In this document: positions 6,603 to 13,790 of the stretch, piece after piece
Numbering within the stretch: position 1 is the stretch's first letter
Layout of the letters: each line of letters begins with the position of its first letter
Source of the DNA: a virus
Length of the DNA: 29,889 nucleotides
Direction: 5' to 3' (one strand)
IMG/VR virus record: IMGVR_UViG_3300049255_000598
Span: 1 to 29,889 of that record
Notes under the pieces: model-generated
The model's input: the letters and a program-made list of their open reading frames with translations, nothing else
Told to the model about the DNA's origin: nothing
Databases searched by the model: none
Position numbers and translations under genes: made by a program

Positions 6603-7190
6603 ATGGCGGCAGCGGCACGGGCTACGACGAGTACTTTCCAAGCACGGTTGCGTTTCGCGCTGGGGGCTGAGTCGCAGCTCGAATTCGCGAAGCGTTCGGG
6701 GATTCAGCAGAGCGCCCTTAGCCGGTGGATCAACGGCAAGTCCACGCCGCGACAGGACCAGTTTTTCAAGCTCGCCGAGGCGCTCGACGTGAGCGTCGAC
6801 TGGCTCGCGCTGGGTCGCGGCGAGATGCGCGCGGTGCCGCAGAAGAACGTTCGGTTCCTCACGGACGACGAACTCAGGCCGTTCGGTCTCGAGGCGCGGT
6901 CGGTGCTCATGTCCCCGCAGCTCGACGATTCGATGGTGCCAAAGCTGCGTCCTGGCGAGCATGGACTCATCGACCTGCGCGTGAGGGAATTCGAGGATGA
7001 CGGCTTGTACGCAGTGTCGACGGCGGACGGGTCGACGATGGTTAGGTGGCTGGAGCGAGCCCCTGACGGGCGTGTCGCGGTCTCATGTGCGAATCGCAAA
7101 TTCGACTCGCGAGTGCTGGACTTGGCCGAGGCGAAGATGAAGATTGACGGTCGTATCCGCGCTATCCTTACTGCCCCTCGCGGGGGTTGA
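6603..7190 (+). CDS. c: C2/LexA-like phage repressor (HTH + S24 domain)
   Basis: 195 residues. HTH at about 12-70 with recognition region 'FAKRSGIQQSALSRWINGKS'. The C-terminal S24-like domain has 'DDSMVPKLRPGEHGLID' around residues 108-124, where Ser110 would be the catalytic serine. The partner lysine, usually in a 'VK.L' strand, appears as Arg148 in 'STMVRWLER'. No clear Ala-Gly cleavage site is seen in the linker. The protein likely represses the leftward early promoter and keeps the prophage silent. Loss of the general-base lysine would make RecA-triggered self-cleavage doubtful while leaving dimerisation intact. It ends 4 bp from the convergent gene on the other strand, with no obvious terminator between them. 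Confidence 0.85.
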   Translation: MAAAARATTSTFQARLRFALGAESQLEFAKRSGIQQSALSRWINGKSTPRQDQFFKLAEALDVSVDWLALGRGEMRAVPQKNVRFLTDDELRPFGLEARSVLMSPQLDDSMVPKLRPGEHGLIDLRVREFEDDGLYAVSTADGSTMVRWLERAPDGRVAVSCANRKFDSRVLDLAEAKMKIDGRIRAILTAPRGG

Positions 7191-7194
7191 CACG

Positions 7195-7827
7195 TTATTG
7201 ATCTGTTCCGAGCGTCGCCTGGACGAACGACGACGGGTCTATTGCGGGACCCAGCTGCCATAGGACGTAGCCGCCGATTGCGGAGACCGGCTCGGAGACG
7301 CAGCTGTTCGAGGCTCTGGCCCAGACGGTCGTGCTGGTCGCCTTGCCCAGTACCTTGTAGAAAGTCGGGCCTGCTGGCGGACATGTTGTTGCGGCGGGAC
7401 CAGCCGCATACTGGGGAGAGCTGCAGCTGCTCGGCAGTGTGAGAGCGAGTGGCATCGTGCATGCGGAGTCAGAGAATATGCCGTCATTTCCATAGTTGGG
7501 CGGGGTTCCGGTCGGGAGGCAGCGCGTTACCCCGTCGGACGCGGTGCCGAAAGCGCAGGCCGTCTGTAGTGTGGAGTCCCACCAGCCAACGAACTGACGA
7601 GCGCCGTCGGTCGACTGGTAGATCTGGGGCTTCAGACGCGTGCCTGCCTGCGTAAGCTCGTCGGCCATGGCCTGCATCATCAGGCCCGCATCATCGACGC
7701 GCGCAACGCCGCCGTCCTCCGCCCGCTTCAAAACCTCCGGCGCCCTTGCCCCGCATCGCAAGAGTGCGGCGAGTGTGAAGAGACAGCCGCACGCGAACCC
7801 GACAATGGTCTGCAGACGCTTGATCAT
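7195..7827 (-). CDS. secreted Cys-rich protein of a myxobacterial-type lipoprotein family
   Basis: 210 residues. The N-terminus MIKRLQTIVGFACGCLFTLAAL is a signal peptide or membrane anchor. A Cys follows (LLRCGA), but Arg at -1 is not a normal lipobox, so lipidation is uncertain. The exported part has 'STDGARQFVGWWDSTLQTAC', then 'DGVTRCLPTG', 'FSDSACTMPLAL' and several further Cys likely in disulfides. I associate this pattern (D.G.R...W.D....C.F...DG..RCLP....FSD..C) with lipoproteins of Polyangia-type bacteria; no search was possible. The ATG has a very strong AGGAGG five bases upstream and overlaps the preceding stop (ATGA). It is last in the operon with the fibre-like gene. Its function is unknown; a receptor-related or cell-surface role is inference. 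Confidence 0.6.
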   Translation of the reverse strand: MIKRLQTIVGFACGCLFTLAALLRCGARAPEVLKRAEDGGVARVDDAGLMMQAMADELTQAGTRLKPQIYQSTDGARQFVGWWDSTLQTACAFGTASDGVTRCLPTGTPPNYGNDGIFSDSACTMPLALTLPSSCSSPQYAAGPAATTCPPAGPTFYKVLGKATSTTVWARASNSCVSEPVSAIGGYVLWQLGPAIDPSSFVQATLGTDQ

Positions 7828-8147
7828 TTTTCCTCCTGAGAAGCCTGCGGCTTACCACTCGCGACCGGCGCTGTCACCCGCGGCCGGTTGAGCCACCGCT
7901 GAAACTCTCGGAGCTGGGAAGGCTTCGCGTCTGCGAGCTCGGGGTGCGCCTCGATCATGCACGGGCACGGGACGATCTCCTCCTGCTCGGCTTCGTGGCG
8001 CCCTCGCCGAGCCGCGTCCAGGCGTAGGCGGTTCTCCCGCTGGCGGGCTTCGGCCCAGGCGGTGCAGCGATCGCAGAGGGAGGCGAACGGCGGGACGTCG
8101 TGCTGGCAGTCGCGATGACCGCATTTCTTCGGGGTTGTCTCGAGCAT
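7824..8147 (-). CDS. small Cys-cluster protein in fibre operon
   Basis: 107 residues from ATG at 8147-8145 (MLETTPKK...); an in-frame GTG at 8177 would add ten residues. 'CGHRDCQHDVPPFASLCDRC' at about 9-28 is a C-x4-C...C-x2-C zinc-ribbon-like cluster, followed by a long charged helix and a second 'CPC' motif. Family not recognised. It lies between the fibre-like gene and the secreted Cys-rich gene, overlapping the latter by ATGA, so the three are probably co-transcribed. Confidence 0.55.
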   Translation of the reverse strand: MLETTPKKCGHRDCQHDVPPFASLCDRCTAWAEARQRENRLRLDAARRGRHEAEQEEIVPCPCMIEAHPELADAKPSQLREFQRWLNRPRVTAPVASGKPQASQEEK

Positions 8148-8210
8148 GAGAAGGACCGTAGCAGGCGCCACGGACACGCTCGGAATACGCGTCTATATAC
8201 AGACCGCGGA

Positions 8211-9815
8211 TCAGGACCCTGGCGCGCGAAGCGACGTGACGCAGCCGCCGCCTTGGATGTGGCCCAGGAACATGCCGCCTCCGGCAAGAAGAGAGCCCCA
8301 GCACAGCACGTCGAGTGTCCTCGCGGGGTAGCGCTGCACCCACACCTGCTGCCCGTCCTCCAGGGGCGTGCCCTGGGGCAGGAAGTCCAGGCAGGTGAAG
8401 AGGTACGGGCGCGTCGGCGAGACCGTCTGAGCGACCAGCCATGTGGATCTTCCAGGCGCGGGAGAAAGCGCTACGGCGATGGGCCCCAGGACGGTGGTGA
8501 TCGGAAGGATCTGCTCGCGCGTGAACCCGGCGCCCACCGGGTCGAGCGAGCGCGCGAGACCGCCGTTGGTGTCGGGCGAAGCCCACGCGCCGATGGCGGG
8601 ATCGTACGCGATGGCAGAGACGCTGGCGGTGTTGCTGTAACCGGTGTCGGTCCAGGTCTCGCCGTTGTCCTGCGACACGTAGAAGTGCGAGCCGCCGGAG
8701 CCGTCGTTGCCCGCCGCGACGCAGAGGCCGTCGCCGTTGCTCGCGACGCAGGTGAGGTTCACGTAGGCGTCGGGGAACGTGCGGAGCGTCCAGGTCACGC
8801 CGTCGGGGGAAGTGACGACGCGGCCGCTGTCACCGACGGCGAGCCACTGCGTTCCCGTCCAGCAGACGCCGTAGTAGTCGCCGGTGCCGTCCAGGATTTC
8901 GTGCTCGACCCAGGCGGCGCTGGCGGGAGGCGCAGGCTGCACGTTGGTCCAGGCGGCACCGACGCCGACGGCGACCCAGCCCTTGTCCTGCTGGAAGGCG
9001 ACGGCGTGCACGCCGTCGCCGAGATCCACTGGGGCCGACCAGGTGTAGCCGCCGTCGAGGGTATACGCGGCGGACTCGGCGCCGACAGCGACGAAGAGCA
9101 GTCCGCCGTTGCCGGGCTGCCCGCTGGACGCGATGGCGGCGACAGGGAGGAACCCCGGGTCCGACACGCGCCGCCAGTTGCCCACCTGGAGGTCGCGCAC
9201 GATCTTGGCGAGTTGCCCGCTGTCGTTCGCGCTGAGCGTGTCGTTGAAGCCTTCGACCACTTTCGCGAGCGCCTCCTGGACGACGTTCATCCAATTCGCA
9301 GTGAGCTCGGTGGGCGGGACGCCGTAAGGCAGGTCGAGGTCGCCGAAGCCGTTGGCCTGGACGCCGGCGACGTTCTCGTCGCGGCCACCGATAAGGCCGT
9401 TCTCGGGGTCGACGACGGCGATCTGGGAAGCAAAGTCCACCGCTGTGTCAAGGATAAGCGTCGAGCCAGGGAGGCAGTTGCTGCGGAGCCCGCCTTCGAC
9501 GCTGGTGATGGCAACGACGTGATCGGCGCCACCGGCGCAGACCAGGTCCTCGTCGAGCGTGTAGTGGTAGCCGTACCCGGCGGGCTCGGGCGGGGTGCCG
9601 ACCGTCGTGTAAGGGCGACGGAGCACGGTGCCCTTCGCCAGGACGCCCGCGCTCTTCGAATGAATGGTGCAGGTGCCGCGGGCGGGGAACCCGAACATGC
9701 CGATGACGCGGGTGTCCTGGGGTGGCGGTTTGTGGTCGGCGTCAACCGTGGCAGGACTTGTATAGAAGTTTTGCCATCCAGTCGTAGTGGGCTGCTTGGC
9801 TTCGATGCGCTGCAT
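8211..9815 (-). CDS. BNR/Asp-box tail-fibre-like protein, minus-strand paralogue
   Basis: 534 residues starting MQRIEAKQPT with GGAG six bases upstream. The second half carries Asp-box repeats typical of beta-propellers: 'TLDGGYTW', 'SPDGVTW' and 'SQDNGETW', with regularly spaced 'VAVG' strands between them. It is clearly related to the last gene of the tail operon (27895). Both start MQRI, and 'TANWMNVVQEALAKVVEGFN' plus 'LSANDSGQLAKIVRDL' match 'SAAWHNAVQEEIARVIEAYA' plus 'LNPADNSQLVRVLRGF'. This copy has about 130 extra residues between the start and that shared region. It is probably an alternative receptor-binding fibre or spike; sugar binding by the propeller is inference. It is oriented against the structural operon. 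Confidence 0.72.
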   Translation of the reverse strand: MQRIEAKQPTTTGWQNFYTSPATVDADHKPPPQDTRVIGMFGFPARGTCTIHSKSAGVLAKGTVLRRPYTTVGTPPEPAGYGYHYTLDEDLVCAGGADHVVAITSVEGGLRSNCLPGSTLILDTAVDFASQIAVVDPENGLIGGRDENVAGVQANGFGDLDLPYGVPPTELTANWMNVVQEALAKVVEGFNDTLSANDSGQLAKIVRDLQVGNWRRVSDPGFLPVAAIASSGQPGNGGLLFVAVGAESAAYTLDGGYTWSAPVDLGDGVHAVAFQQDKGWVAVGVGAAWTNVQPAPPASAAWVEHEILDGTGDYYGVCWTGTQWLAVGDSGRVVTSPDGVTWTLRTFPDAYVNLTCVASNGDGLCVAAGNDGSGGSHFYVSQDNGETWTDTGYSNTASVSAIAYDPAIGAWASPDTNGGLARSLDPVGAGFTREQILPITTVLGPIAVALSPAPGRSTWLVAQTVSPTRPYLFTCLDFLPQGTPLEDGQQVWVQRYPARTLDVLCWGSLLAGGGMFLGHIQGGGCVTSLRAPGS

Positions 9816-10120
9816 GCGTTGCTCCGGTTGGTGACCGAGGACAGGGTGACGCCCTCGGCTTCGACAGTCAACCTGTGATGCCTGATTGACTCAGAGCGAA
9901 TCACCCCATGGGCGCGAGGGCGAGTTCTGTCCAGGTGTGTGTAGACTAATACTCTAATAGTGAAACATATGGGGGGATGTGTCACGCCTTCCCGTAACCC
10001 GACGATCTCGGCTCACATTGATAGATTTGCCCTCGCTTTCCGGGTTCGCGGCGTATGGGGGGACCTGTCCCGTATGGGGGGACTTGTCACACGTTCCCAG
10101 CGATCTCGAGGGGTGCGAGC
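9816..10120. promoter_or_regulatory. divergent control region between the fibre operon and the head operon
   Basis: About 305 bases without a gene, lying between divergent starts. The stretch 9941-9970 is AT-rich in a GC-rich window and contains TAATACT (9947-9953) as a rightward -10 candidate, with a poor -35 (TTCTGT, 16 bp away). On the other strand TATTAG is a leftward -10 candidate. Downstream lie three G-rich direct repeats. Promoters are inferred only from composition and these short matches. Confidence 0.4.
9968..10098 (+). repeat. three G-rich direct repeats upstream of the head operon
   Basis: The motif TATGGGGGGA followed by [TC]NTGTC and then C-rich bases occurs at 9968-9993, 10054-10071 and 10073-10098. 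The first and third copies extend to about 26 bp (TGTCAC..G.TTCCC). The second and third are 19 bp apart start to start, close to two helical turns. They sit directly upstream of the protease gene start and could be activator sites for late transcription. Their role is not known. Confidence 0.7.
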
Positions 10121-11221
10121 GTGCGCACCGTGAACCGAACCCACGCAGTGTCCCGGAAGCCGACCGCGCGACCCGCCGCGAAGGGCCCTTCGCGGCGGGG
10201 CACGTCGGCGGTGGTGCGCAACAACGCGCAGCAGCGCGTGGTGATGTGCCGGGCGGTCGAGATCACGCTCGACAAGGACGGCAAGGCCCCGTCGCGAATC
10301 ATGCTGATTCCGAAAGGCCCGAAGATCCGGGGCTGGGACGGCCGTTCGTGGAACCTGAAGAATCCCGCCGTGATTGTGCAGGCGTTCAAGCGCCGCGGGA
10401 TTCAGCTTCCGGTCGATTTTGAGCATTCGACGCACCTGAAGGCACCAAAGGGCGAGCGGGCCGACGCGGTCGGGTACATCACCGGCCTCGAGGTCGTGAA
10501 CGGGGCTCTCTGGGGCGACGTCGACTGGAACGAGGACGGCCGCTCGGCGATCGAGGGCAAGAAATACAAGTACATCTCGCCGGCCTGGCCGCCGAGCGGT
10601 GACCGCAGCGTGAAGGAGCTCCTGAGCGCCGGCCTGACCAACGAACCGAACCTGAGCATGCCCGCGCTGAACGCGGCGGGTCACGAGGCAGACATGCCGT
10701 ACGAGGTTGCACACCCCGACATTCTGGAGGCGCTGGGCATGGACGACGACGCCGGCCCCCAGGACTGCGTCGACGCGATCAACGCGCTGAAGCCGACCGG
10801 CAACGCGACCCGCAGGGGCTTCGTGCCGAAGGCGGACTACACCCAGGTCCTGAACCGGGCCACTGTGGCGGAGACCGCATTGGCGGAAATCGGTAAGAGG
10901 GATTTCACCGCGCGTAAGACCGCTGCGGTCGACAAGGCGATCACCGACGGCCACCTGGCGCCCGCGAGCAAGGGCTACCACCTGAACTCGATCAAGACCG
11001 AAGCGGATCTGGTCGAGTTCAACGCGTTCGTGCCGACGCAGCCGAAGCTGGTGGAGCCGTCGGGGCTCGACAAGCGCGAGGTGCCGACGACGCAGACGAT
11101 GGGCGTGGACGCCAACGGGCTCACGCCGGCGGAAGCGATGCTCTGCGAGAAGATGAAGCTCGATCCCAAGAAGTTCATCGCGAACCGCACGACGGTGTCG
11201 GACCTGACCACGCTTCGGTAA
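10121..11221 (+). CDS. I: Mu I-like head maturation protease / scaffold
   Basis: 366 residues from GTG at 10121, chosen because GAGGGG lies seven bases upstream; the frame is open further back through the repeats. An N-terminal basic segment is followed by the Mu gpI protease domain: 'LPVDFEHSTHL' (about 97-107), 'ADAVGYITGLEV', 'KYKYISPAW' and 'LLSAGLTNEPNL' (about 167-178). The C-terminal 160 residues are helical and charged like a scaffold. The protease cleaves the scaffold during prohead assembly. An internal ATG at 10739 with GGAGG eight bases upstream could give a separate scaffold product like Mu Z. First gene of the rightward structural operon. Confidence 0.88.
   Translation: MRTVNRTHAVSRKPTARPAAKGPSRRGTSAVVRNNAQQRVVMCRAVEITLDKDGKAPSRIMLIPKGPKIRGWDGRSWNLKNPAVIVQAFKRRGIQLPVDFEHSTHLKAPKGERADAVGYITGLEVVNGALWGDVDWNEDGRSAIEGKKYKYISPAWPPSGDRSVKELLSAGLTNEPNLSMPALNAAGHEADMPYEVAHPDILEALGMDDDAGPQDCVDAINALKPTGNATRRGFVPKADYTQVLNRATVAETALAEIGKRDFTARKTAAVDKAITDGHLAPASKGYHLNSIKTEADLVEFNAFVPTQPKLVEPSGLDKREVPTTQTMGVDANGLTPAEAMLCEKMKLDPKKFIANRTTVSDLTTLR
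10739..11221 (+). CDS. Z: probable internal-start scaffold product (Mu Z-like)
   Basis: In-frame ATG (MDDDAGPQDCVDAINALK...) inside the protease gene, preceded by GGAGG with 8-base spacing; would give 160 residues. Nested scaffolds made from the 3' part of the protease gene are known in Mu (Z within I) and lambda (Nu3 within C). The segment lacks protease motifs and is predicted helical. The start is inferred from the ribosome site only. Confidence 0.45.
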   Translation: MDDDAGPQDCVDAINALKPTGNATRRGFVPKADYTQVLNRATVAETALAEIGKRDFTARKTAAVDKAITDGHLAPASKGYHLNSIKTEADLVEFNAFVPTQPKLVEPSGLDKREVPTTQTMGVDANGLTPAEAMLCEKMKLDPKKFIANRTTVSDLTTLR

Positions 11222-11258
11222 CCCGCGGCGGGGCGCTCCGCTCCACGGAGAGACGACG

Positions 11259-11831
11259 ATGCGAACGATGGCGAAGATGGTGGCGGCAGGGATGCTCGGG
11301 CTGGTGCTCGGGCTCGCTCTCACTGTGAGCGCCGATCCGACGCACCCGTACCGGCGGTTCGGCGGCGCGCTCAACAACTTCTTCGAGCACGACGTCTATG
11401 TGGGTGGCCGGGCTTCGGTGGCGGGCACGCTGAGTGGGTGGGACGGCGGCCCGCTGGAGATCGCGAGCGCGCTGCAGCTTGACCAGGGCGCGTTCGTGGA
11501 CGGCGGGCTGCAGGTCGCTGGCGGCGTCAACTACCTGGGCGCGGACCAGGGCGTGGCGAACCACATCATCGTCGCGTGTCCTGGACCGGTCGCCGGAACG
11601 CAGGTGTGCGTGAAGCTGACGCACGCGATGGGGGCGGGCACCGCGGACACGGTTACCTGCAACCCGCTGCCTGATGGCGGACCGCCAGGCGCGACGCTCC
11701 CGCTCCGCAGTCACTTGAACGTGGCGAACGGACTGGCGACCGCGCTGGGCACTGGCTCGGTGCATGACCGACGACGGCGCCGAGTGGCAGGACGACGCGG
11801 AATAGCGCGCCCGAGGGCGCGAGGAGTCTGA
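11259..11831 (+). CDS. exported protein inserted in the head operon, possible 3' frameshift
   Basis: 190 residues as read. N-terminus MRTMAKMVAAGMLGLVLGLA is a clear signal peptide with cleavage likely after 'TVSA' (residue 25). The mature part is Gly/Val rich and beta-strand-like, with a disulfide-type pair in 'VACPGPVAGTQVCVKL' and another Cys later. The last ~25 residues turn into an Arg-rich string (DRRRRRVAGRRGIARPRARG). In the +1 frame the same bases read 'CMTDDGAEWQDDAE' and stop at 11805, a far more natural ending. A one-base slip or mutation near 11740-11765 is therefore likely. A secreted protein between the protease and decoration genes is unusual; function unknown. Confidence 0.6.
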   Translation: MRTMAKMVAAGMLGLVLGLALTVSADPTHPYRRFGGALNNFFEHDVYVGGRASVAGTLSGWDGGPLEIASALQLDQGAFVDGGLQVAGGVNYLGADQGVANHIIVACPGPVAGTQVCVKLTHAMGAGTADTVTCNPLPDGGPPGATLPLRSHLNVANGLATALGTGSVHDRRRRRVAGRRGIARPRARGV

Positions 11832-11832
11832 G

Positions 11833-12294
11833 ATGGCGGCGATTGTGGCACCACTGACGCAGGATATGGAGGTCGAGGTCAGAGAACACCAGCGGGCGTA
11901 CCTGCCCGTGAAGGGCGGCGCGATGATCCGCGCCGGCGCCACCGTGGCGCGCGACCCCAATACGGGGGTGGCGTACCCGGCGGGCGCCGCGTCGACCGAC
12001 AAGATCGTGGGGGTGGCGGAGGAGTTCGCCGACAACACGGACGGCGCGGACGGCGCCACCAACGTGCGGGTGATGGGCGGCGGCGGCGACCTGTACGCGC
12101 GCAACAACAACGCGGGCGACCCGGTGGATGCGACGTGCATCGGCAAGGTCGTCTACGCGCCCGACGACAACAGCGTGAGCAAGACGAGCAACGGCGGCGC
12201 CTATGCGCCGGCCGGCATCATGCGGGACTTCGGGCCGCTGGACACGCAGAGCGGCGACGTCCCCTGGATCGAGTTCGGGTACATCACCTTCTAG
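11833..12294 (+). CDS. DUF2190 family head decoration/capsid-associated protein
   Basis: 153 residues with GAGGAG upstream of the ATG. The pattern 'MIRAGATVARDPNTGVAYPA' followed by 'IVGVAEEFADNTDGADG', 'NVRVMGGGGDLYARNNNAG' and 'GKVVYAPDDNSVSKT' fits DUF2190 proteins, small beta-rich proteins that decorate or stabilise capsids. Position between the I protease and the major capsid agrees with the decoration protein slot. Ending 'WIEFGYITF' is typical of a beta-barrel. Confidence 0.75.
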   Translation: MAAIVAPLTQDMEVEVREHQRAYLPVKGGAMIRAGATVARDPNTGVAYPAGAASTDKIVGVAEEFADNTDGADGATNVRVMGGGGDLYARNNNAGDPVDATCIGKVVYAPDDNSVSKTSNGGAYAPAGIMRDFGPLDTQSGDVPWIEFGYITF

Positions 12295-12344
12295 TCAAGG
12301 CTGATTCACAACGCTGCGCGCGGCGCGGCTGAACGGAGACGGAC

Positions 12345-13268
12345 ATGATCGCCAACCTGGAGAACTTGAGCGTCCTGACGACAGGGGTGAGGACCGCCTT
12401 CCGGGACGCGCTGCTCACGTCGAAGGCGAAGGTCGACTGGACGAAGGTGGCGTCAGATCTTCCCTCGAGCACGGAGACGGAGACGTACCCGTGGCAGTCG
12501 CTCTTCCCGCAGATGCGGGAGTTCGTGGGCGACCGGCAGCTGAAGTCGATGACCGAGCACTCCTACTCGCTGAAGAACAAGGAGTGGGAGTCCTCGATCG
12601 AGATGCGGCTCCAGAAGATCAAAGACGACCAGTACAACATGCTGACGCCGAGCGCGGCTTCGGCGGGCGACGCGGCGGCGAGATTTATCGACCGGCGGCT
12701 CTTCGAGGATGTGCTGGGGACGGCGTTCACGACGGGGCTGGCGGACGACGGGGTCTCGTTCTTCAGCGCGGCGCACAAGTCGAAGGGCACCCAGAGCAAC
12801 TACGTGCAGCTGCAGGGCGGGGACGAGCCGGTGGAGCCGTGGTTCCTGCTCGACTGCTCGCGGCCCATCCGGCCGTTCTTTTGGCAGAACCGCCAGGAGC
12901 CTGAGGTGGAGTTCATCGGCCAGCCGCAGTCGGAGCCGCGCTTCCGGCGTCGCAGCGTTGCCTGGACGGTGGAGATGGTGGGCGAGGTGGGCTTCGGTCT
13001 GTGGCAGCTGGCCGTGGGCTGCAAGGGCCCGCTGGTGGACGACGATGGGCAGCCCACGGAGTACTTCGACCTCGCCTACCAGATGATGATGTCGCAGACC
13101 GACGTGGACCGCGGCGCGAAGCTGGGCCTCAAGCCGACCGTGCTGCTTGTGGGCGCGTCGAACCGCGCGGCCGCGAACAAGAACATCCTCGCGGACCGGC
13201 TGGCGAACGGCGCGGACAACACGAACTACAAGGTCGTGGACGTGATCGTCACGCCGTATCTCCCGTAG
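12345..13268 (+). CDS. T: Mu T-like major capsid protein
   Basis: 307 residues (Mu T about 305). N-terminus 'MIANLENLSVLTTGVRTAFR' and the motifs 'FPQMREFVGDRQLKSM', 'YSLKNKEWESSIEMRLQKIKDDQY' and 'LADDGVSFFSAAHK' are characteristic of the Mu gpT family, an HK97-fold coat protein. The C-terminal half has 'LKPTVLLVGASNRAAANKNIL' as in relatives. It forms the capsid shell after proteolysis by the upstream protease. Full length with no disruption. About 90 bases of non-coding DNA follow. Confidence 0.92.
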   Translation: MIANLENLSVLTTGVRTAFRDALLTSKAKVDWTKVASDLPSSTETETYPWQSLFPQMREFVGDRQLKSMTEHSYSLKNKEWESSIEMRLQKIKDDQYNMLTPSAASAGDAAARFIDRRLFEDVLGTAFTTGLADDGVSFFSAAHKSKGTQSNYVQLQGGDEPVEPWFLLDCSRPIRPFFWQNRQEPEVEFIGQPQSEPRFRRRSVAWTVEMVGEVGFGLWQLAVGCKGPLVDDDGQPTEYFDLAYQMMMSQTDVDRGAKLGLKPTVLLVGASNRAAANKNILADRLANGADNTNYKVVDVIVTPYLP

Positions 13269-13358
13269 TGGTGACGCCCGGCGGCTGACACAAGCGCTGG
13301 TGTGTTTTCGGTCAATGTCCGTGTCAGGTGGTAGCTGACCAAGCGTTCAGGGTGATTG

Positions 13359-13790
13359 GTGCCGTACGCAGTCTACGCAGACCTGGTGAACCGCTACGGC
13401 GCTACCGAAGCGCTCGCCGTGGCTGACACCGAAGGCGTGGGCGCGCCGAACATGACGGCGGTCAATCTCGCCGCCCAGAATTCGACGGACGAGATCAACT
13501 CCGCGGTCCAGGTGAAATACGACCTGACCGCAGTCGTCGCCCAGAACCCCGACATCTTCCTGGAGTGGTGCGTCGTCCTGATGCATGGGCGTCTCGCCTT
13601 CCGGCCAGGACAAGCGCAGACGGACGCCGTGAAGGACGAGGTGGCGGAGGTGCGGCGCCAGCTCGGGCTGGTCGCCAAGGGGGAGCGGAAGCTCGCGGTC
13701 GTTCCCGATCTGCCAACGAAAGGCAAGGGTGTGGTGCTGAGCACTGGTCGCCGTCGTCTGAGCCGGCGCACGCTCGGGGGTATCCTGTGA
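13359..13790 (+). CDS. Mu gp36-like protein (DUF1320)
   Basis: About 143 residues from GTG at 13359; an in-frame TTG lies one codon upstream. The N-terminus 'YAVYADLVNRYGATEALAVA' then 'INSAVQVKYDL' and 'LEWCVVLMHGRLAFRP' match the DUF1320/gp36 family, which sits directly after the capsid gene in Mu-like phages and is thought to act at the head-tail joint. Its stop overlaps the next start (GTGA). C-terminal tail is basic. Confidence 0.82.
   Translation: MPYAVYADLVNRYGATEALAVADTEGVGAPNMTAVNLAAQNSTDEINSAVQVKYDLTAVVAQNPDIFLEWCVVLMHGRLAFRPGQAQTDAVKDEVAEVRRQLGLVAKGERKLAVVPDLPTKGKGVVLSTGRRRLSRRTLGGIL

Noticed and set aside
7186-7200. Bidirectional terminator between the repressor and the secreted protein gene
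   Set aside because: Only 4 bp separate the convergent stops and no hairpin with T-tract is visible.
8100-9878. 592-codon plus-strand frame opposite the BNR fibre
   Set aside because: The minus-strand frame has clear Asp-box repeats, a ribosome site and a paralogue; the plus frame has none.
13280-13310. Possible terminator after the capsid gene (ACAC...GTGT followed by TTTT)
   Set aside because: Stem is only about 4 bp and weak; the downstream genes are the same operon set as in Mu.
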